DNA of 64,000 nt from Parabacteroides sp. PM6-13. Its GTDB lineage: Bacteria; Bacteroidota; Bacteroidia; Bacteroidales; Tannerellaceae. Location of the stretch: assembly GCF_029892605.1 (NCBI RefSeq), contig NZ_JARXWF010000003.1, positions 308,044 through 372,043 of the forward strand. The letters run 5' to 3'. The first letter of the stretch is position 1; every line of letters starts with the position of its first letter. The notes beneath the pieces were generated by a model that was not told the DNA's origin, searched no databases, and saw only the letters and a program-made list of their open reading frames with translations. Both the position numbers and the translations under genes were made by a program. Shown in pieces: positions 59,755 to 64,000 of this stretch.

Positions 59755-61536
59755 TTAGGGAGTAGCACCGGCCATCCGTTCAAAGCTGTATAACACAACT
59801 TTCCGGCGCACATCTTTGATCACGTTCGGACTGGTTGTAAGCAGCTGAAACCGGTACTGGCCAGCATACTTTTCCAACACCTTTTCCATATCCGGCTCAG
59901 CCGAGAGGAAGAATCCTGTCTGGGGCTGATCGTTTTCGAAATTATGGAATAGATTGCCCATATAGAAGTTCAGACCGTACAGGTTGCGGTATTCCAATAG
60001 GTTGTTCATCACATAGACATTATCTTTCTGCAGCGGATAGTCGTGCATGATCTGCCGGGCAAAAGGTTTGGCAGATCCGCTGCCCTTTTCCGCTTTCATA
60101 ATCACGCCATCGATCAACAGGTTGATGCAGAACATCAGGCCAAAGGTGGCATACAGTATCTTGATGTTTATTTTGCGGGAAAGCTGGTAGTAGACAATGA
60201 TAAGGGAGGCGGTCAGAGCCAGAAGAATCAGGATCGTGATGATGCTTGGGTGAACAAGTTGTTGCGTAATCGCTTCTGTAGTGGCCAGCATAGAGGCCTT
60301 TTGGGTGAATGACGAAACGATTGCCATCGGATCGATAATCCGGCAGGTGGTCAACAATAATACCAGGGTCACAACTGCCGTTAAGGCCGCCATGAAGTGA
60401 GCAAACACGCGGGTCACGCGGGTGCGGTATTCCGTCAGATAGAGCATAAACTGCGCCAGGAAAAGAGCGATAAAAGGATAGGCTGGCATCAGGTAGACGC
60501 TGCGTTTGCTGGAAGGTATCGAATAGAAAAACACGACACACACCAAAGCCACCAGGCTAAACAGAGTGATCCTGTCCATCGAACGGATCTTTTTCCATCC
60601 GTCGAGGCAGATTTGCTTGAGGGATTTTCGGGGAAAACGGATCTTCATGCCAAACAAAGCAAAGAACGCCAGTATGGTCCAGGGAACAAAACCGGCAAGC
60701 AAGGTGACAATATTATACCAGGCACCATTCTCATGTCCCAGTTCATAATTGATATTCGGTGTATTCAGATGGAAGAAACGTCCGAAGTTCTCAGCCAGTA
60801 CCACATTCAGGAAGTCATCGCCTCCCTGCCTCCAGGCAGCTACATACCACAACATAGGCAGGAACAGGGAAGAGATGCCTATATAAATCATTGCTTTTAT
60901 GACGGTCAGGAAGCGGTATTTGTTTAACATTAATAGATAAACAAAGAAGATAAACAAAGGCAAAACGATGCCGACCGGCCCTTTGGTCAGCATGGCACAG
61001 CCCAATAATATGGGGATAGCCACCGGTAGCCCCTTCAATTGTTGCATCTCTTCCCACCGGAAAAGCTGTATAAGCCCGATCACCATAAAGGTGGTCAGGA
61101 GCATATCGACCCGCGTCGTCATGGCGCCCCGGTGTATCTCTATACAGGTAATCAGGATGGCTATTGTCAGAAATACCTCTTGCGATTTTTCTCTTCGTTT
61201 GCCAAAGAAACCTAACAAGAAGCCTATCATGCAGGTAAATGCGATAGCCGATGGCAGACGCGAAGTAAATTCGGAAACATAGCCCTGCGGCAGAGAGCAG
61301 AGAGCCATCAGCCAGTGTGCCATCGGAGGCTTATAGGCAAATTCATCGGCATAGGTGGTCGGAAGAATGAAATTCCCCGTCTCCAGCATGGATATGGCTA
61401 CGGCCGCTTCGCGAGGTTCTCCTTTGGTGGCGAAATCGTTCATGGCAATCCAAGGTAAAACCGATAAGATACAAACAAGAATGGTCAGTGTGACAGGCCT
61501 TTGCAAATAAAGGTCCTGAAGAGAAGATGTGCGCAT
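59755..61536 (-). CDS. ArnT-like membrane glycosyltransferase (GT83/PMT type)
   Basis: From the ATG at 61536, 593 residues with about eleven membrane segments. The first periplasmic loop has GEPREAAVAISMLETGNFILPTTYADEFAYKPPMAHWLMA, typical of GT83/PMT-family enzymes, with the acidic Glu that acts in catalysis. It would transfer a sugar from a polyprenyl-phosphate carrier to lipid A or another envelope acceptor (inference). Linked to the GT2 gene by a 13-bp gap. Confidence 0.9.
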   Translation of the reverse strand: MRTSSLQDLYLQRPVTLTILVCILSVLPWIAMNDFATKGEPREAAVAISMLETGNFILPTTYADEFAYKPPMAHWLMALCSLPQGYVSEFTSRLPSAIAFTCMIGFLLGFFGKRREKSQEVFLTIAILITCIEIHRGAMTTRVDMLLTTFMVIGLIQLFRWEEMQQLKGLPVAIPILLGCAMLTKGPVGIVLPLFIFFVYLLMLNKYRFLTVIKAMIYIGISSLFLPMLWYVAAWRQGGDDFLNVVLAENFGRFFHLNTPNINYELGHENGAWYNIVTLLAGFVPWTILAFFALFGMKIRFPRKSLKQICLDGWKKIRSMDRITLFSLVALVCVVFFYSIPSSKRSVYLMPAYPFIALFLAQFMLYLTEYRTRVTRVFAHFMAALTAVVTLVLLLTTCRIIDPMAIVSSFTQKASMLATTEAITQQLVHPSIITILILLALTASLIIVYYQLSRKINIKILYATFGLMFCINLLIDGVIMKAEKGSGSAKPFARQIMHDYPLQKDNVYVMNNLLEYRNLYGLNFYMGNLFHNFENDQPQTGFFLSAEPDMEKVLEKYAGQYRFQLLTTSPNVIKDVRRKVVLYSFERMAGATP

Positions 61537-61878
61537 AATCCTATTTTGTCTAAATTTTTTTTGATTAACATTCGTTTCCCTACACAAAAGAACGGATTTT
61601 TGGCGATTAAAGCCTTATTCATACGGAATTTTTATTCTGTTTGAACCCGTAAGAAATACTTACAAGTTGTATAATTGTGCTCAGGAAAAATCTTGCTTAG
61701 AAAAATTCTCACCCGCGTGAGAATTTTTTCTCATGCGGGTGAGAAAAAAAATGAGCGCTTGTCAGGAGCGTTTTGCCAGGTGTTTTTTGAAGCATTATTG
61801 GCTAAGATTTTTTTGTCAATCTATTTATATCTAAATTGCGGCTGTGTCGTATAGTTGTAACTAAAAAAACATTTGTGT
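61537..61878. other. Divergent intergenic region
   Basis: No gene seen. It contains the second copy of the dispersed hairpin (61705-61745), with AT-rich flanks that should hold the divergent promoters. Confidence 0.6.
61705..61745. repeat. Long hairpin, copy 2 of a dispersed palindrome
   Basis: Arms 61705-61723 and 61728-61745 (core TCTCACCCGCGTGAGA) around TTTT, the same element as 1853-1894, 60 kb away. Confidence 0.85.
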
Positions 61879-62982
61879 ATGAACCTGCTTTTTCGTTATG
61901 CGTTTACTCGTTATATGTGGCTGATTTCGCTATTGGTTGTTTTGCCACTCAACCTGTTTGCTCAGTTGGATGCGCCGCATTTCAAGGTTTTTCAGTTTCC
62001 GGCAAACCAGATACCCCGTATCGATGGTCGTTTTAACGATTGGGATATGGTGCCCGACTCGTATATTGTGGGAACCGAAGAATTATGGGACGATTCCGGT
62101 AAACACCCGGGACTGAATAAGGAATCGATTGATGTCAAGGTGAAAGTGGGGTGGGTGAAAGGCTTTAATCGGCTTTATTTTATGTATGAAGCCTACGACG
62201 ATTATTGGGATTTTACGCATGATGATTTGCACAATGATATATTTGAACTTGTGGTGGATGGCGATCTTTCCGGAGGTCCCCATATTGCCCGGTTCCATCC
62301 GAATAAAGAATTGGATACTTGGGATGCCTATTTCTCGTTCCAAGGCGTACATGCGCAGAATTACCATATTTTCACTCCTCCCGCTTATGGAAAAGACTGG
62401 ACATTGGTTTGGGGGAGTCAGCCCTGGATCAAAGAATTGCCTTATGCGAATGCCGCTTATAGCTATGATTTTAAGTCGGGCGAACCGGGTGTTTTACGTC
62501 TTGAGTTTTATATTACCGTGTTCGATTATGCCGGCAATGAACCTTCGCAGGCGATTGAGTCATCATTCTACGAAAATAAAAATATAGGTCTGTGTTGGGC
62601 CATTATTGATTATGATGATGTCAATAAGAAGGGCAAAAACAACGGATTCTGGAACCTCTCGAAACACCATACGATGTATGGCGAATCGTCACAGTTGCGC
62701 ACCTTTGATCTCATGCCGTTGGAACCGGCGTTTAAGAAACCGGTCATGGCAAAGTGGGAACATAAAATCGTCGATATGCAACGTCGTTTGGTGGCCTTTA
62801 ATGACCTGTCGGAAGGAACGATTACCCAATGGAAATGGAGCTTTGGCGATGGCAATACCTCCGACAAGCAGCACCCGATTCACGCTTACGAACGTCCCGG
62901 CACCTACATCGTCACCCTGGATGTCTCCGGCCCGGAAGGCGAAGACCGTGCCACACGGGTATGGGATGTGGTGGTGAAATAA
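61879..62982 (+). CDS. Secreted CBM9-like plus PKD-domain protein
   Basis: 367 residues from the ATG at 61879 (a TTG two codons upstream is less likely). Signal peptide ends near NLFAQLDAP. Residues about 35-260 resemble the CBM9/DOMON-like sugar-binding beta-sandwich (IPRIDGRFNDWDMVPDSYIVG, LYFMYEAYDDYWDF, DIFELVVDGDLSGG). Residues about 280-367 are a PKD domain (FNDLSEGTITQWKWSFGDGN, YERPGTYIVTLDV). Probably an envelope or surface binding protein. Transcribed alone. Confidence 0.82.
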   Translation: MNLLFRYAFTRYMWLISLLVVLPLNLFAQLDAPHFKVFQFPANQIPRIDGRFNDWDMVPDSYIVGTEELWDDSGKHPGLNKESIDVKVKVGWVKGFNRLYFMYEAYDDYWDFTHDDLHNDIFELVVDGDLSGGPHIARFHPNKELDTWDAYFSFQGVHAQNYHIFTPPAYGKDWTLVWGSQPWIKELPYANAAYSYDFKSGEPGVLRLEFYITVFDYAGNEPSQAIESSFYENKNIGLCWAIIDYDDVNKKGKNNGFWNLSKHHTMYGESSQLRTFDLMPLEPAFKKPVMAKWEHKIVDMQRRLVAFNDLSEGTITQWKWSFGDGNTSDKQHPIHAYERPGTYIVTLDVSGPEGEDRATRVWDVVVK

Positions 62983-63100
62983 TCGGAATTCATATTTTTG
63001 CCCGCCGAATGTTTACGCGTCTGTATGGTGTCAACTTTTATAGTAAACAGTGACAAAAAGTGACAACCAATTTCAGGATAAGTCAGCCGCCTGACTGTCT

Positions 63101-63190
63101 GCTGGCCGAGCATGATGAGCCAGTTGGCTGAGCCCTGTCGACCAATTGGCTGAGCATGGTCGACCAATTGGCTCATCATGCTCAGCCAAC
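63101..63190. repeat. Inverted repeat with 27-bp arms
   Basis: Arms 63101-63127 and 63164-63190 (core GAGCATGATGAGCCA) pair with three mismatches; the loop contains further GACCAATTGGCTGAGCATGG repeats. Confidence 0.85.
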
Positions 63191-63314
63191 AAATCCTCCT
63201 ACAGCCAATGACTTCCCCTTTCAAATATTCCCTTCTTCTTTTTCTTTATAATAATAATGTATACCTTCCCTGCATAAGCCTAACCTTGCTTCATAAGCTA
63301 CACCTTCTTTCCGT

Positions 63315-63517
63315 CGTCGAAGACGCCGTACGTTGATAAACCCCATGTGTAGCGTAGCGGAGCATGGGGCATGTCAGCTGTAGTGCCGGAGGCCTCGAAG
63401 AGGTCGGACTATTATATGGCCCCACCTCTTCGAGGCCAAGGAAGGAGGGATGTGTTCGGCCCCATGTTTCCGCTACGCTTCACATGGGGTTAATCAACGT
63501 CATGCGTCTTCGACGCC
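63315..63517. repeat. Nested 200-bp inverted repeat
   Basis: Outer arms of nearly 60 bp (63315-63370 and 63458-63517, cores ACCCCATGTG and GCGTAGCGGA) pair imperfectly. Inside, GGCCTCGAAGAGGT (63391-63404) pairs perfectly with 63424-63437. Confidence 0.85.
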
Positions 63518-63694
63518 ACAAAGCCTCTATTCCCCTGTATTAATTTTCCCATACTATATATACATCTCTACGTTGTTTCCCCCTTTCCCTTTCCCTATTT
63601 TATTTTTTTCAAAAAAGTACAATTTGTAATTCTCAATCTTTCAACGGATTAAAAATAATTTATGAAAAAGTATGAAAAAACTTCCGAATAAATT

Positions 63695-63725
63695 TTGTTT
63701 TGTATGTTTTATAGCACTATCTTTG
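63695..63725 (+). promoter_or_regulatory. rRNA operon promoter
   Basis: TTG (63695-63697), 20 bp, TATCTTTG (63718-63725), within an AT-rich region; the transcript would start about 190 nt before the 16S gene. Confidence 0.85.
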
Positions 63726-63919
63726 CACCCGCATTGGAGATAAGCAGCGTGCTTGTTTAGATGCGAAAAGTTCTTTGAAACAATTACATAATCAACAAAG
63801 TAGTACAAGAAACGCGTGCACTGTATGTATTTATATGTATAGTGTACAAAGAAAAGAATTAGCTACCGTCAATAATCATTTATATAATGAGCTAAGGAAA
63901 AAAAAAACAAACAATTTTG

Positions 63920-64000
63920 ACAACGAAGAGTTTGATCCTGGCTCAGGATGAACGCTAGCGACAGGCTTAACACATGCAAGTCGAGGGGCAGCGGGTATTT
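63920..64000 (+). rRNA. 16S rRNA, 5' end (truncated by window edge)
   Basis: AGAGTTTGATCCTGGCTCAG at 63927 and the following GATGAACGCTAGCGACAGGC, AACACATGCAAGTCGAGGGG are the 5' end of a Bacteroidales 16S gene. The start is set by analogy with E. coli position 1. Confidence 0.97.

Larger units (their letters stand above)
62983..63919. other. Palindrome-rich region and rRNA operon leader
   Basis: No gene found in this 0.9 kb. It contains two large inverted-repeat structures (63101-63190, 63315-63517), an AT-rich upstream region, the rRNA promoter (63695-63725) and the 16S leader with a boxA-like TTCTTTGA near 63771. Confidence 0.7.

Overview
The window comes from a Bacteroidales genome, probably family Tannerellaceae (Parabacteroides-like). 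Evidence: SusC/SusD outer-membrane pairs, a hybrid two-component-type propeller sensor, Bacteroidetes promoters (TTG, about 19 bp, TAnnTTTG), and the 5' end of a Bacteroidales-type 16S rRNA gene at the right edge. The genus is not resolved.

Region 1 (1-10665) is a pectin utilisation locus: a truncated hybrid sensor/propeller regulator, a fused SGNH acetylesterase-pectin methylesterase, a SusD lipoprotein, a SusC TonB-dependent transporter and a divergent GH28 polygalacturonase. A LytTR response regulator and a LytS-type kinase follow (10687-12459).

Region 2 (12499-39271) is the most unusual part: about 27 kb of leftward genes, many translationally coupled by ATGA or similar overlaps. Reading downstream from 39271: a double [4Fe-4S] protein, a radical SAM protein, a DUF116-polyprenyl synthase fusion, a prenyltransferase-beta/terpene-cyclase-fold protein, a squalene-hopene-cyclase-like protein with a DxDD motif, two PQQ-like propellers, an NHL-like propeller, an inserted toxin-antitoxin pair, a Tat-type NapG-like ferredoxin, a NapH/NosR-like membrane ferredoxin, a membrane-anchored PQQ-like propeller, a fused NuoE-NuoF-ferredoxin, a NuoG-like [2Fe-2S]/[4Fe-4S] protein, a lipoprotein propeller, a LolD-like ATPase with a large FtsX permease, two BioB/HydE-like radical SAM proteins flanking a C_GCAxxG_C_C protein, and a last propeller. 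I infer an isoprenoid-derived product made or modified with radical SAM chemistry, plus an NADH-fed Fe-S electron path across the membrane and an exporter or lipid-handling ABC system. The product is unknown and I recognise no described pathway. Palindromic REP-like elements lie inside several of these genes and keep the reading frame.

Region 3 (39437-52769) is accessory: a TlpA-type thioredoxin lipoprotein, an EFR1-type flavodoxin-ferredoxin, DUF2200, an arsenic-type operon (ArsR, ArsF-like, ArsG-like, thioredoxin, YraQ-like permease) interrupted by a four-helix-bundle ORF between inverted repeats, several small enzymes, a Cfr-clade radical SAM rRNA methyltransferase, a serine beta-lactamase-like hydrolase and a PadR/HAAS regulatory pair.

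Region 4 (53137-64000) is core-genome-like: tRNA-Phe, thiL, lpxK, sppA, a DUF4922 HIT-like protein, a GT2 glycosyltransferase, an ArnT-like membrane glycosyltransferase, a PKD-domain secreted protein, and then about 0.9 kb of palindrome-rich DNA leading into an rRNA operon promoter and the 16S start.
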